DNA of 64,000 nucleotides from Lachnospiraceae bacterium (GTDB lineage Bacteria > Bacillota > Clostridia > Lachnospirales > Lachnospiraceae), in NCBI GenBank assembly GCA_016283575.1, contig JAEEND010000018.1:1-64000 (forward strand), given 5' to 3'. Below, one piece after another: positions 1 to 9,231 of the stretch (position 1 is the stretch's first letter; every line of letters begins with the position of its first letter). The notes beneath the pieces were generated by a model. The model was not told the DNA's origin. It worked only from the letters and a program-made list of their open reading frames with translations, and made no database searches. A program made the translations under genes and the position numbers.

Positions 1-1154
1 ATGAGTTCCCCGAGGCTTCGGATCTGATTTAATAATGAGCCATCGGTAAAAGAAATTGTACCTTCGAAATATTCTTTGTCACTTCTCATAATGTCTGACA
101 TGCAGTCCGCAAGTTCCGAAAGACCTTCACCGGTTACAGCGGATGCATAGATGACCCGATCTGCCCGTAAATCCCTTGCGTTTTTATCAAAGGTTTTCCT
201 GTCACACTTGTTGAACAAAGTAATAATGGGCTTTCCTGAAATCTTAAGTTCATTAAGAGTCTCATAAACCACTTCCGACTGGCTGTCATGGGTCTCATTG
301 GAGCCATCCACCACATGCAAAATAACATCAGCGTATTTTGCTTCTTCCAGAGTACTTTTGAAGGCATCGACTAAATGGTGAGGAAGCTTATTTATAAAAC
401 CAACCGTATCGGTTAAAAGAATCTCCTGCCCGCTTGACAGCCTGAAATTTCTGGTGGTGGGATCAAGAGTTGCAAAGAGCTTATCCTCCGATAAAACCGT
501 AGAATCCGTGAGTTTATTAAGCAATGTTGACTTGCCCGCATTGGTGTAACCGATTATTGCTACTACGGGAATCTTGTTCTTGTTTCTGCGTGCTCTGGTA
601 ACTTCGCGGTGTCTTGTAACTTCTTTTAAGTCACGATTTAACTTGGCTACACGTTTATAGACGCTTCTTCTGTCTGACTCAAGCTTTGACTCACCGGGAC
701 CTCTTGTTCCGATACCGCCACCAAGTCTGGACATCTGCTTACCGTATCCCGCAAGTCTTGTAAGGCGATACTTTAACTGAGCAAGCTCCACCTGAATCTT
801 ACCTTCTGCAGTTCCTGCACGCTTTGCAAAGATATCAAGAATCAATACGGTCCTGTCCATGACCTTGGTATCAAGTTCATCGGACAGATTACGCATCTGT
901 GTAGGTGTAAGTTCATCATCACAGATTACACCTGTCGCATCGTATTCTTCTATCATTTCTCTTAATTCTTGGATTTTTCCCTGACCAAGATATGTGGCAG
1001 GATGAATTGATTCACGTTTTTGGATAAGGCTTCCGCATACCTCCGCTTCCGCGGTTTCTGCCAGCTCTTTTAATTCCAGTATTGAATTTTCAGCGCTGAT
1101 ACCGTTTATTTCACCGGTATCAGCTGAAAATAAGATAACTTTTTCTTTTAGCAT
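1..1154 (-). CDS. hflX: Ribosome-associated GTPase HflX (3' end outside window)
   Basis: HflX is a GTPase that binds the 50S subunit and splits stalled or hibernating ribosomes. Translating the minus strand from the ATG at 1154 gives the N-terminal HflX domain with its glycine-rich segment (RLGGGIGTRGPGE) and then a G domain with P-loop GYTNAGKST, switch/G3 DTVGF and G4 NKCD. The frame stays open to the window edge, so the C-terminus is missing. It starts 2 nt after the stop of the flavoprotein gene and no clear ribosome binding site is visible, so translational coupling is likely. The family call is firm; the exact start is less so. Confidence 0.95.
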   Translation of the reverse strand, partial: MLKEKVILFSADTGEINGISAENSILELKELAETAEAEVCGSLIQKRESIHPATYLGQGKIQELREMIEEYDATGVICDDELTPTQMRNLSDELDTKVMDRTVLILDIFAKRAGTAEGKIQVELAQLKYRLTRLAGYGKQMSRLGGGIGTRGPGESKLESDRRSVYKRVAKLNRDLKEVTRHREVTRARRNKNKIPVVAIIGYTNAGKSTLLNKLTDSTVLSEDKLFATLDPTTRNFRLSSGQEILLTDTVGFINKLPHHLVDAFKSTLEEAKYADVILHVVDGSNETHDSQSEVVYETLNELKISGKPIITLFNKCDRKTFDKNARDLRADRVIYASAVTGEGLSELADCMSDIMRSDKEYFEGTISFTDGSLLNQIRSLGEL

Positions 1155-1156
1155 AA

Positions 1157-2527
1157 TTATAACTGTTCGATGATCTTATCGGCTACAAACACACCGCTGG
1201 CAGAAGCATGTGAAAGTGAATGTGTTACACCGCTGCCGTCACCGATAATGTAGAGGCCTTTGTGATTTGTTTCAAGATTTTCGTCAAGCTTAACTTCCAT
1301 GTTGTAGAACTTAACTTCCACACCATAAAGAAGTGTATCGTCATTGGCTGTTCCGGGCGCGATCTTATCCAGTGCATGGATCATTTCGATAATACCATCA
1401 AGGATACGCTTAGGAAGCACAAGGCTTAAGTCACCGGGAGTCGCATCAAGGGTAGGACGCACCATACCTTCGGAAAGTCTCTTGGCATTGGATCTTCTTC
1501 CGCGCTCAAGATCTCCGAATCTCTGGACGATAACGCCGCCGCCAAGCATATTGGAGAGACGCGCGATGCTTTCACCGTATCCGTTACTGTCCTTGAAAGG
1601 CTCAGAGAAATGCTTTGCAACAAGAAGTGCAAAGTTGGTATTCTCTGTTTTCATCTTGGGATCTTCAAAACTGTGACCGTTAACCGTTACGATTCCGTTG
1701 GTATTTTCATTAACAACGATACCGTGAGGGTTCATACAGAAAGTACGAACCGCATCTTCGAACTTGGATGTACGGTACACAATCTTACTTTCATAAAGTG
1801 AATCTGTTAAATGAGAAAAAATCTCTGCGGGAAGTTCAACTCTGACACCGATATCCACACGATTTGAAAGGGTATCGATATTAAGGGACTTACATACCTC
1901 TTCCATCCACTTACTGCCGGAACGTCCTACGGATACAATACATTTAGGTGCTTCGCAGGAACCGTTATCGTGATTCACTCTGTAACCACCATCGATTACT
2001 TCAATGCTTCTTATGGGAGTATTGAAAAAGAAATCGATGTGATCCTTCATTTCATTGAATAAGTTCTGGAGCACGATATAGTTAATATCAGTACCTAAGT
2101 GACGCACGGAAGCATCCAGTAAATGAAGCTTATTCTGCATGCAAAGTTTCTTAAATTCGGAGCCCGCAGTCGTGAACATCTTGGTTCCTTCTCCGCCGTG
2201 GGACATGTTGATATCATCAACATAATTCATAAGCTCGATTGCCTTGTCTTTTCCGATATACTGGTAAAGAGTGCCACCGAAATCATTGGTAATATTGTAT
2301 TTACCGTCCGAAAAAGCACCTGCTCCGCCAAAACCGTTCATAATGGAACAGGTCTTACACTTGATACAGCTCTTAACATTCTTTCCATCTATGGGACAAT
2401 GGCGCTTATCAAGAGTATTGCCGGCTTCAAATACGGCAACCTTAAGCTGTGGAGCCTTCTTCATGAGCTCGTAAGCTGAAAAAATACCTCCGGGGCCTGC
2501 GCCTATAATAATAACGTCATAATTCAT
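1157..2527 (-). CDS. FAD-dependent dehydrogenase, COG2509 type
   Basis: A 456-residue flavoprotein. The N-terminus has the Rossmann dinucleotide-binding motif GAGPGG (about residues 10-15), and the C-terminus has the second FAD contact of the family (YIIGDGSGVTHSLSHA). Between residues about 45 and 65 there is a Cys-rich stretch (CPI...CIKCKTC) typical of this uncharacterised dehydrogenase group. The physiological substrate of the family is unknown. It lies directly upstream of hflX and is presumably cotranscribed with it. Promoters for it and the divergent GH3 gene must lie in the 141-bp spacer 2528-2668, where I see no clear consensus promoter. Confidence 0.85.
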   Translation of the reverse strand: MNYDVIIIGAGPGGIFSAYELMKKAPQLKVAVFEAGNTLDKRHCPIDGKNVKSCIKCKTCSIMNGFGGAGAFSDGKYNITNDFGGTLYQYIGKDKAIELMNYVDDINMSHGGEGTKMFTTAGSEFKKLCMQNKLHLLDASVRHLGTDINYIVLQNLFNEMKDHIDFFFNTPIRSIEVIDGGYRVNHDNGSCEAPKCIVSVGRSGSKWMEEVCKSLNIDTLSNRVDIGVRVELPAEIFSHLTDSLYESKIVYRTSKFEDAVRTFCMNPHGIVVNENTNGIVTVNGHSFEDPKMKTENTNFALLVAKHFSEPFKDSNGYGESIARLSNMLGGGVIVQRFGDLERGRRSNAKRLSEGMVRPTLDATPGDLSLVLPKRILDGIIEMIHALDKIAPGTANDDTLLYGVEVKFYNMEVKLDENLETNHKGLYIIGDGSGVTHSLSHASASGVFVADKIIEQL

Positions 2528-2668
2528 AACAAATACCTCTCAGATAAGAAATAATTACAATTAATTATATCCGAAATTACCCATAAAAGAAATACACCTA
2601 AGCAAAAAAACGTTTCTTTAAAAATGCTTCAAAATGCATTATGATACTAATCATGACAGGAGGTACTT

Positions 2669-4660
2669 ATGAAAACATATAAGTCAATGAAATTATTAAG
2701 TATGCTTCTTGCAGCCACTCTTCTTTTTTCTTCATGTGGCAATGCAAATGAAGCAGCGGTTTCCGGTGAAAATAACACAGATTCCACCGTTGAATCCGTA
2801 GAAGAAGTAAAAGAACTTTCTTTAGAAGAAGCCAAGGAAATCTATTTAAATAAAGATTTACCCGTAGATGAAAGAATTGCCGCTCTTCTCTCGGTAATGA
2901 CCCTTGAAGAAAAAGCATTTCAGTGTGTGCAGGGTGAACAGGCAAGTGTTTCTGTTTCAGATGTAAAAAACACAGGCATCGGCTCAGTCTTAAGCGGTGG
3001 CGGAAGCGCTCCCACAACAGGAAACAACCCCACCGACTGGCAGAATCGTGTTAACGAATTAAAAGCTGCCGCTCTTGAAACAAGGCTCGGCATTCCCCTT
3101 TTATACGGAATCGATGCAGTTCACGGTAATAACAATATTTACGGCGCTACGGTATTCCCCCATAACATCGGTCTCGGCGCAGCCAATGATCCTGAGCTTA
3201 TGGAAGAAATCGGTCATGTGGTAGCAAAAGAAGTCCGTGCAGTAGGTGTTCAGTATTCTTTCACTCCCTGCCTTGCTAATCCTCAGAATGAACGTTGGGG
3301 AAGAACCTACGAAGGTTTCAGTGAAAAAGCTGAAGATGTTGCAAAGCTTGCAGGTCCCTATGTGGCAGCTCTTCAAGGCAATGTAAAAGATAACGATTAT
3401 ATGCCCGAAGATGCGATCATCGCCTGCGCAAAGCATTTCATCGGTGAAGGCTATACCGAAAACGGTAAAAACCAGGGCGATGTTAAGATGACCCCTGAAG
3501 AATTTGATGAGCTTCTTTCCATGGGAGTTCTCGATCCTTACAAGGCATGCGTAGACAATAACGTATTAACCGTAATGCCTTCCTATAACAGCATCAACGG
3601 TCTTAAATGTCATGAGAATCATCATCTTCTTACAGAAGTGTTAAAAGAACAATTAGGTTTCAAGGGCATGGTAATCAGTGACTACAATGCCATCGGCCAG
3701 TGTAAGGGCACATATGATGAACAGGTTGCCAACTGCTTTAATGCAGGTGTGGACATGTTTATGGAAGCTCAGAACTGGGAAGGCTGTGCAAAGACAATCG
3801 TCAAGCTCGTTAATGACGGTAAGATTTCAGAAGAAAGACTTAATGATGCGGTTTCCCGTATTTTAAGAGTTAAGTTCATGAGCAATATGTTTGAAGAAGA
3901 AATCAATTCTGCTCACGAAAATGAATTACTTGCAGAGTTCGGCTCAGAAGCAAACAGAGAAGTTGCAAGAAAAGCAGTAAGAGAAAGTCTTGTTCTTTTA
4001 AAGAACGGCGATGTAAACGGAAGTCTCGCTCTTGATGCGATAAAAGAAGCAACCAATATCACTTTATGCGGTACCGCTGCATATGACATTGGACGTCAGT
4101 GCGGTGGATGGACCATTGCCTGGGAAGGAAGGACCGGTAACATCACAAAGGGTACTCCCATAATTCAGGCTATATATGATGAAGTAAAGGATCATGCAGC
4201 CGTATCACATTCAGTAAACGGTAAGCTTGATAAAGCAAGCGATCTGATCATTACCGTCGTAGGTGAAAATCCTTATTCTGAAACAGGCGGTGATACAACA
4301 CCTACCGGATTAAAGCCTGTCAGTGCTGACGGCCGGGTTCTTGAGGCTGTAGAAGAAAGCATTGCGGAAAACGGCAATGACCCCTTAAAGGTTCTTATTG
4401 TGATTGCAGGAAGACCCATTAATATCACCGAATATGTTGATAAATACGATGCCGTAGTAATGGCATTTCTTCCCGGTACAGAAGGCGAAGGAATCTCCGA
4501 TGTGCTCTTTGGTGACTACGATTTCACCGGAACACTTCCCATGACCTGGGTTAAAGATCCCGAAAATGTTAATGACAAATTCTCTCTTCCCGAGTCAGAA
4601 ATCCTCTTCTCTTACGGATTTGGACTTAACAAGGCAGGAGAAGCTTTGACAAGAAACTAA
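2669..4660 (+). CDS. Glycoside hydrolase family 3 lipoprotein (beta-glucosidase / exo-beta-glucanase type)
   Basis: A 663-residue enzyme. A signal peptide ends in a lipobox (LLFSSC, Cys23), so it is probably anchored to the outer face of the membrane. The GH3 N-terminal barrel has the substrate-binding KHFIGEG motif and the nucleophile Asp338 in MVISDY. The C-terminal alpha/beta sandwich carries the second half of the active site and ends with the usual SYGFGL. The KHF-GEG pattern and length resemble exo-acting beta-1,3/1,4-glucan glucohydrolases, but substrate is inference. Start supported by AGGAGG 6 nt upstream. Single gene, closed by a strong terminator. Confidence 0.92.
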   Translation: MKTYKSMKLLSMLLAATLLFSSCGNANEAAVSGENNTDSTVESVEEVKELSLEEAKEIYLNKDLPVDERIAALLSVMTLEEKAFQCVQGEQASVSVSDVKNTGIGSVLSGGGSAPTTGNNPTDWQNRVNELKAAALETRLGIPLLYGIDAVHGNNNIYGATVFPHNIGLGAANDPELMEEIGHVVAKEVRAVGVQYSFTPCLANPQNERWGRTYEGFSEKAEDVAKLAGPYVAALQGNVKDNDYMPEDAIIACAKHFIGEGYTENGKNQGDVKMTPEEFDELLSMGVLDPYKACVDNNVLTVMPSYNSINGLKCHENHHLLTEVLKEQLGFKGMVISDYNAIGQCKGTYDEQVANCFNAGVDMFMEAQNWEGCAKTIVKLVNDGKISEERLNDAVSRILRVKFMSNMFEEEINSAHENELLAEFGSEANREVARKAVRESLVLLKNGDVNGSLALDAIKEATNITLCGTAAYDIGRQCGGWTIAWEGRTGNITKGTPIIQAIYDEVKDHAAVSHSVNGKLDKASDLIITVVGENPYSETGGDTTPTGLKPVSADGRVLEAVEESIAENGNDPLKVLIVIAGRPINITEYVDKYDAVVMAFLPGTEGEGISDVLFGDYDFTGTLPMTWVKDPENVNDKFSLPESEILFSYGFGLNKAGEALTRN

Positions 4661-4677
4661 TTTAAAATGAATTAAAT

Positions 4678-4740
4678 AAAAGGTGGTCAACTTACCGATA
4701 TGCGCCCGAAAAAACATATCAAAAGGTGACCACCTTTTTC
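4678..4740 (+). terminator. Rho-independent terminator of the GH3 gene
   Basis: Inverted repeat AAAGGTGGTCA (4678-4688) and TGACCACCTTTT (4727-4738) with a T run, 18 nt after the GH3 stop. The loop of about 38 nt is long, but the stem is perfect. Confidence 0.8.
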
Positions 4741-4764
4741 TTTAGTATCATAAATACTTATAAA

Positions 4765-5511
4765 TTACTTTTTACATGCAAGTATTTCTGAAAAAGCAGG
4801 AATAAATCCTGATTTAACGCCTACCATTCTGGATAAGGAATGTCCTTCAGATGTTCCGTAAAAAGGAAGCTTTCCTTCCCTTAAAAGATGCTGCTTTAAT
4901 TCAGTTACAAGGGATACGGCAAGTCCCTTTCCCCTGTATTCAGGTAACACATCTATTCCTATCTGATATAAATACTCTCCATCCCTGCTTGCTCCCGCCA
5001 TTGCTACTTCTTTATCTGAATCAGCTTTTGAAACAGCAATTACATCGGGTTGAGTTGTCGAATAGCATAAAGCATTATGAAAAGGATTAGTTTCTTTAAT
5101 AAGGGCGATTTCCTTTTCGTCATAATACTTAACATCAGTGAGTGATTCTCTTACGGCAAAGTCCTCATCGGGAAGATAATAAATATGTGTATCAAGGATT
5201 TCCCTATCATATTCTTTTAAAATATAATCTATCTTTCTTAAATTATCGAAGCTGAAAAACCAATCGGCTGAACTGTTCTTAAAAATCTCCCGCCAGCCGG
5301 GAACAGTATCCTCATCAGCCATAACATATACATTACCGAGAAAAGAAACAGCCCTGAAAAAAAGATCGCATTTTTCATGGATTCGCATGCCCTTATTAAT
5401 CTTCGTCGGTGCCAAATATATATGCTCATTAATCTTTTCCGCTTCATCAATATTACAGTCAAGTTTAAACTGCTTATATGCCGTTTCGTAAGTATTGTTT
5501 GAAATCCTCAT
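4765..5511 (-). CDS. GNAT family N-acetyltransferase
   Basis: About 248 residues. The C-terminal half has the acetyl-CoA binding signature of GNAT enzymes (VLPEYRGKGLAVSLV) followed by the usual beta-strand pattern (FYGTSEGHSLSRMVGVKSGF). The N-terminal half, about 120 residues, is not recognised and may be a degenerate second GNAT fold. The open frame extends to a TTG at 5520, but the ATG at 5511 is preceded by GAGGA and is the better start. The substrate cannot be inferred. It stands alone between the GH3 terminator and the rny terminator. Confidence 0.8.
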   Translation of the reverse strand: MRISNNTYETAYKQFKLDCNIDEAEKINEHIYLAPTKINKGMRIHEKCDLFFRAVSFLGNVYVMADEDTVPGWREIFKNSSADWFFSFDNLRKIDYILKEYDREILDTHIYYLPDEDFAVRESLTDVKYYDEKEIALIKETNPFHNALCYSTTQPDVIAVSKADSDKEVAMAGASRDGEYLYQIGIDVLPEYRGKGLAVSLVTELKQHLLREGKLPFYGTSEGHSLSRMVGVKSGFIPAFSEILACKK

Positions 5512-5547
5512 CCTAATCAAATCCTCGAAATTTTTATTTAAACCTAT

Positions 5548-5581
5548 GAAAAGAGCTTTAAGGAAATCCCTAAAGCTCTAA
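5548..5581 (-). terminator. Terminator of rny
   Basis: On the minus strand, TAGAGCTTTAGGGA pairs with TCCTTAAAGCTCT and is followed by TTTTC, 10 nt after the rny stop. Confidence 0.85.
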
Positions 5582-5590
5582 GTTTTTGTT

Positions 5591-7144
5591 TTACTTCGCG
5601 TAGTCAGTTACACGTGATTCACGAATCAGGTTAACCTTTACCATACCGGGATATTCCATCTCTTCTTCGATCTTCTTAGCGATATCGTGAGCTAAAATAA
5701 CCATATCGGCATCTGTAACCTGTTCAGGAACTACCATTACACGAATTTCCCTACCTGCCTGAATAGCAAATGATTTTTCTACACCTTTGAAATTGTTGGA
5801 TATTTCTTCTAACTGTTTTAATCTGGTAGTATAAGTCTCAAGAGTATCTCTTCTTGCACCGGGTCTTGATGCGGAAATCGCATCAGCAGCCTGTACAATA
5901 CATGCTATAAGTGACTGAGGTTCAACATCACCGTGGTGAGCTTCAACAGCATTGATAACAATGGGAGATTCCTTGTATCTCTTACAAAGATCAGTACCTA
6001 ACTGAATGTGTGAGCCTTCCATATCATGGTCAACAGCTTTACCGATATCATGAAGTAATCCGGCACGCTTAGCAACACGAACATCCAATCCGATCTCAGC
6101 CGCAAGTAAACCTGACAACTGAGCAACTTCGATGGAATGCTTCAATGCATTCTGACCATAACTGGTTCTAAAGCACATTCTACCAAGTAACTTAACAAGC
6201 TCAGGATGAATACCATGTACTCCGACTTCGAGACATGCAGCCTCGCCTTCTTCCTTGATCATGGTATCAACTTCCTTCTGTGCCTTTTCTACCATTTCCT
6301 CGATTCTTGCGGGATGGATACGTCCGTCCACAATAAGCTTTTCGAGGGCAATTCTTGCTACTTCTCTTCTGATAGGATCGAACCCTGAAAGAATGACTGC
6401 TTCGGGAGTATCATCGATGATCAAATCAACGCCGGTAAGAGTTTCTATGGTACGAATGTTACGACCTTCTCTACCGATGATCCTTCCCTTCATTTCATCA
6501 TTGGGAAGCTGAACAACTGAAATGGTTGCTTCTGCCACATGATCTGTTGCACACTTCTGGATGGATGTTACAACATATTCCTTGGCCTTCTTATCAGCTT
6601 CTTCCTTGGCATACTGCTCCATGTCTTTAATAAGCTTGGCAGTTTCCAATTTCACATCGTCTTCAACAATTTTTAATAAGTGCTCTTTTGCTTGTTCAGA
6701 GGTTAATCCGGAAATTCTTTCCAGTTCCTGTATGCGTTCTTCATTCAACTTGGCAATCTGTTCTTTCTGCTTTGCCAAATTTTCTTCCTTGGCTGCAAGA
6801 CTGGCTTCTTTTCTCTCGATAGCCTCAGTCTTCTTATCGATGTTTTCTTCCTTCTGCTGGATTCTGCGCTCATTACGCTGGATTTCAGCTCTGCGTTCCT
6901 TAATCTCTCTGTCAAGGTCATTCTTGGTACGAATGGATTCTTCCTTAACTTCAAGCAGGCTTTCACGCTTCTTGGCTTCAGCTTCTCTTAATGCTTCATC
7001 GATAATGGAACGAGCCTTTGTTTCGGCATTTCCAATCTTTGCTTTAGCTTCTTTAATCTTCTTATTGGATAAGACAGAATAAAGAACGCTTGCCAGGACT
7101 GCAACTACTGCTACGACGATTGAAATAATCATTTCCGTCGCCAT
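5591..7144 (-). CDS. rny: Ribonuclease Y
   Basis: RNase Y is the membrane-anchored endoribonuclease that starts bulk mRNA decay in many Bacillota. The 517-residue protein shows the full family layout: one N-terminal membrane helix (about residues 5-25), a long charged coiled coil (about 30-190), a KH domain ([15 protein letters not shown]) and an HD metal-binding domain ([12 protein letters not shown]). Length matches the family. AGGAGG lies 9 nt before the ATG. It has its own promoter region and a terminator, so it seems monocistronic, although it lies downstream of recA-recX. Confidence 0.97.
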   Translation of the reverse strand: MATEMIISIVVAVVAVLASVLYSVLSNKKIKEAKAKIGNAETKARSIIDEALREAEAKKRESLLEVKEESIRTKNDLDREIKERRAEIQRNERRIQQKEENIDKKTEAIERKEASLAAKEENLAKQKEQIAKLNEERIQELERISGLTSEQAKEHLLKIVEDDVKLETAKLIKDMEQYAKEEADKKAKEYVVTSIQKCATDHVAEATISVVQLPNDEMKGRIIGREGRNIRTIETLTGVDLIIDDTPEAVILSGFDPIRREVARIALEKLIVDGRIHPARIEEMVEKAQKEVDTMIKEEGEAACLEVGVHGIHPELVKLLGRMCFRTSYGQNALKHSIEVAQLSGLLAAEIGLDVRVAKRAGLLHDIGKAVDHDMEGSHIQLGTDLCKRYKESPIVINAVEAHHGDVEPQSLIACIVQAADAISASRPGARRDTLETYTTRLKQLEEISNNFKGVEKSFAIQAGREIRVMVVPEQVTDADMVILAHDIAKKIEEEMEYPGMVKVNLIRESRVTDYAK

Positions 7145-7186
7145 ACAGGTTAGCCTCCTTTATTAAATTATAGTGTAATATACATA

Positions 7187-7205
7187 TAGAATGTAGGGCA
7201 TTCTA
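7187..7205. promoter_or_regulatory. Perfect 7-bp palindrome in the rny promoter region
   Basis: TAGAATG-TAGGG-CATTCTA, about 45 bp upstream of the rny start codon. On the minus strand a TATAAT-like -10 (about 7166-7171) lies just downstream of it. It looks like a possible operator; no known regulator is recognised. Confidence 0.4.
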
Positions 7206-7304
7206 ACATACAATTTCACAACATAATCATTCTATGATATAAACCATGTTATGTCAAGTAAACAAAGGGGCAAAAGAAAGGATTTGAGCAATTAAAACGT
7301 TCTT

Positions 7305-7931
7305 TTATCTGAGCTCATCCATGGCCTTATAAACAGCTTCCATATCAAAGCCACGGCGATAGAAATAGGCTAATATCTTCTGCTTTTCTTCATAGCTTTC
7401 TTCACCTGTAAAATGCTTTTTCTTAAGGGCTTTTAAGATCACTTCTCTTTCATCAAAGGTTTTTCCCATACCCTCTTCCGAATCACCTGAAACAAGATAA
7501 AAAGCTTCGGCCGCTACATCCTTGTGAATACCTTTTTGTAATAGCTTTAATTCTATTTCTTTACGGCTTCGCTTGCCGGCTTCGGATGATATAAAGCTCT
7601 TTGCATATCTTAAGTCATCCACATAATTAAAGGACTTAACATAGTCAAGGGCTTCCTCCACTATTGGTCTTGGATAACCTGCATCAAGAAGCTTTTTTGA
7701 TAACTGGTACTCGGTATAATCCTTCACCTTTAAAAGGTTCATCATACGTAATTTTGCCCTTTTAGGGAGCAAAACATGCATGATGCTGTCATAGTCCTTA
7801 TCAGACAATTCCATGCCTTCTTTAAGCTTTAGATGGCGTATCTCGCCCTTATAAAGAACAAAGTTCTCCCCGTTTTCAAGGAGAACTCTGTGTCTGTCTT
7901 TTGTAATAGGTTCTAAGGATTGAATTAACAT
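7305..7931 (-). CDS. recX: Regulatory protein RecX
   Basis: RecX binds RecA filaments and limits or tunes recombination activity. The 208-residue protein has the RecX helical repeats (YTEYQLSKKLLDAGYP... YVDDLRYAKSFI...RSRKEIELKLLQKGI), with an N-terminal extension common in Bacillota. Its ATG overlaps the recA stop by one nucleotide, so it is translationally coupled to recA and should share the SOS-controlled promoter. No clear terminator hairpin follows. Confidence 0.93.
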   Translation of the reverse strand: MLIQSLEPITKDRHRVLLENGENFVLYKGEIRHLKLKEGMELSDKDYDSIMHVLLPKRAKLRMMNLLKVKDYTEYQLSKKLLDAGYPRPIVEEALDYVKSFNYVDDLRYAKSFISSEAGKRSRKEIELKLLQKGIHKDVAAEAFYLVSGDSEEGMGKTFDEREVILKALKKKHFTGEESYEEKQKILAYFYRRGFDMEAVYKAMDELR

Positions 7932-8956
7932 TACTCTTCCTCTTTGGCCTTAGGTACATCAGTCTGAAGTCCGTAATGCTCTCTTACTTTAAGAGCTACC
8001 TCAGAAAGAATCTCGGGGTTGTCTGCAAGATACTGCTTTGCATTTTCACGACCCTGGCCGATCTTATTGCCTTCATAAGCAAACCATGCACCGCTCTTCT
8101 GTATTACATCACATTCTGCAGCAAGATCGAGTACATCGCCTTCGTAGGAAATTCCCTTACCGAACATGATATCAAATTCAGCCTCCTTAAAGGGAGGTGC
8201 AATCTTATTCTTTACAACCTTAACTCTTGTACGGTTACCGATAACATTTCCGTTCAGTTTAAGAGCTTCGGTTCTTCTTACGTCAAGACGTACCGAAGAG
8301 TAGAATTTAAGGGCACGACCGCCTGTGGTGGTTTCGGGATTACCGAACATTACACCGACTTTTTCACGTAACTGGTTGATAAATACAACGGTACAGTTGG
8401 ATTTACTGATAACCGCGGTAAGCTTTCTCAATGCCTGAGACATGAGACGCGCCTGAAGACCCACATGGGAATCACCCATCTCACCGTCAATTTCTGCTTT
8501 GGGAACAAGAGCAGCAACCGAGTCCACAACTACGATATCGATGGCTCCGGAACGAACCATGGTCTCTGTGATCTCCAGTGCCTGTTCACCGCAATCAGGC
8601 TGTGAAATATATAAATTGTTTATATCTACACCGATATTCTTGGCATATACGGGATCCAAAGCATGTTCAGCATCGATGAATCCTGCAATGCCGCCTCTCT
8701 TCTGTACTTCTGAGATCATATGAAGCGTAACGGTTGTCTTACCACTGGATTCAGGTCCGTAGATTTCAATGATTCTTCCCTTGGGTATTCCGCCTAATCC
8801 TAAAGCGATATCAAGGCTCAATGAACCTGTGGGGATTGTCTCTACCTCCATCTGTGCGGCGGGATCGCCGAGTCTCATGACTGCTCCCTTTCCGTACTGC
8901 TTTTCAATCTGTCCCAATGCCGCATCAAGGGCACGTAATTTTTGATCCTTCTCCAT
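7931..8956 (-). CDS. recA: Recombinase RecA
   Basis: RecA forms filaments on single-stranded DNA, catalyses strand exchange and triggers LexA self-cleavage. Walker A is GPESSGKTT; the [20 protein letters not shown] segment is the DNA-binding loop L2. The open frame reaches 9025, but the real start is the ATG at 8956 ([14 protein letters not shown]): AGAGGAG lies 8 nt upstream, and the extra upstream codons lie inside the promoter. This gives 341 residues, usual for the family. First gene of a recA-recX operon with two LexA boxes at its promoter. Confidence 0.98.
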   Translation of the reverse strand: MEKDQKLRALDAALGQIEKQYGKGAVMRLGDPAAQMEVETIPTGSLSLDIALGLGGIPKGRIIEIYGPESSGKTTVTLHMISEVQKRGGIAGFIDAEHALDPVYAKNIGVDINNLYISQPDCGEQALEITETMVRSGAIDIVVVDSVAALVPKAEIDGEMGDSHVGLQARLMSQALRKLTAVISKSNCTVVFINQLREKVGVMFGNPETTTGGRALKFYSSVRLDVRRTEALKLNGNVIGNRTRVKVVKNKIAPPFKEAEFDIMFGKGISYEGDVLDLAAECDVIQKSGAWFAYEGNKIGQGRENAKQYLADNPEILSEVALKVREHYGLQTDVPKAKEEE

Positions 8957-8977
8957 AATAATGGCTCCTCTCTGTAA

Positions 8978-8989
8978 GAACAATCGTTC
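8978..8989. promoter_or_regulatory. LexA (SOS) box downstream of the recA -10
   Basis: GAACAATCGTTC, a perfect GAAC-N4-GTTC core, 25 bp from the first box, near the transcription start. Confidence 0.88.
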
Positions 8990-8996
8990 TATAAAC

Positions 8997-9025
8997 AGAA
9001 TAAAACGAATGTTCTTGTTTGTCAA
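8997..9025 (-). promoter_or_regulatory. recA promoter (-35 and -10)
   Basis: Minus strand: TTGACA (9020-9025), exactly 17 nt, then TATTCT (8997-9002). The -35 is a perfect consensus. Both LexA boxes overlap or abut it. Confidence 0.85.
9003..9014. promoter_or_regulatory. LexA (SOS) box in the recA promoter spacer
   Basis: GAAC-ATTC-GTTT on the minus strand, one mismatch from the GAAC-N4-GTTC core. It fills the spacer between -35 and -10, where repressor binding would block RNA polymerase. Confidence 0.7.
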
Positions 9026-9055
9026 TAAGTGTTTTTGATTTTCTTTTTAAAAATT

Positions 9056-9183
9056 AACATGGAAAATGTCCCATAAACGGGACTCGTGAATAACTAAAGG
9101 ATTCTGAAGATGCAGAGACATCTCTGCTCCACTATTCTCATCTATTTATGAGACAATGTCAAGCAAATGAAGTCTCAATCCAT
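9056..9183 (-). other. Structured spacer upstream of recA with a possible second promoter
   Basis: About 130 bp between the cinA terminator and the recA promoter. It holds several short perfect inverted repeats: GTCCC/GGGAC (9068-9083), GCAGAGA/TCTCTGC (9112-9127), TCTCAT/ATGAGA (9136-9153) and TGAGAC/GTCTCA (9149-9177). On the minus strand there is TTGACA (9157-9162) and, 17 nt on, GAGAAT (9134-9139), a plausible promoter firing toward recA. It could be a distal recA promoter with a folded leader or a small RNA. No known RNA family is recognised. Confidence 0.4.
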
Positions 9184-9227
9184 AAAAAACCTCTCAGGCA
9201 GAAAATTAAATTTCTGCTTAAGAGGTT
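9184..9227 (-). terminator. Terminator of cinA
   Basis: Minus strand: AACCTCTTAAGCAGAAA pairs with TTTCTGCCTGAGAGGTT and is followed by a run of Ts, 5 nt after the cinA stop. Confidence 0.88.
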
Positions 9228-9231
9228 ATTT

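Noticed and set aside
6561..7082. 173-codon Ser-rich open frame on the plus strand
   Set aside because: It is the antisense image of the charged coiled coil of RNase Y.
8957..9025. Longer RecA start at 9025
   Set aside because: The extra codons cover the LexA boxes, the -10 and the ribosome binding site; the ATG at 8956 has a proper ribosome binding site and the family N-terminus.
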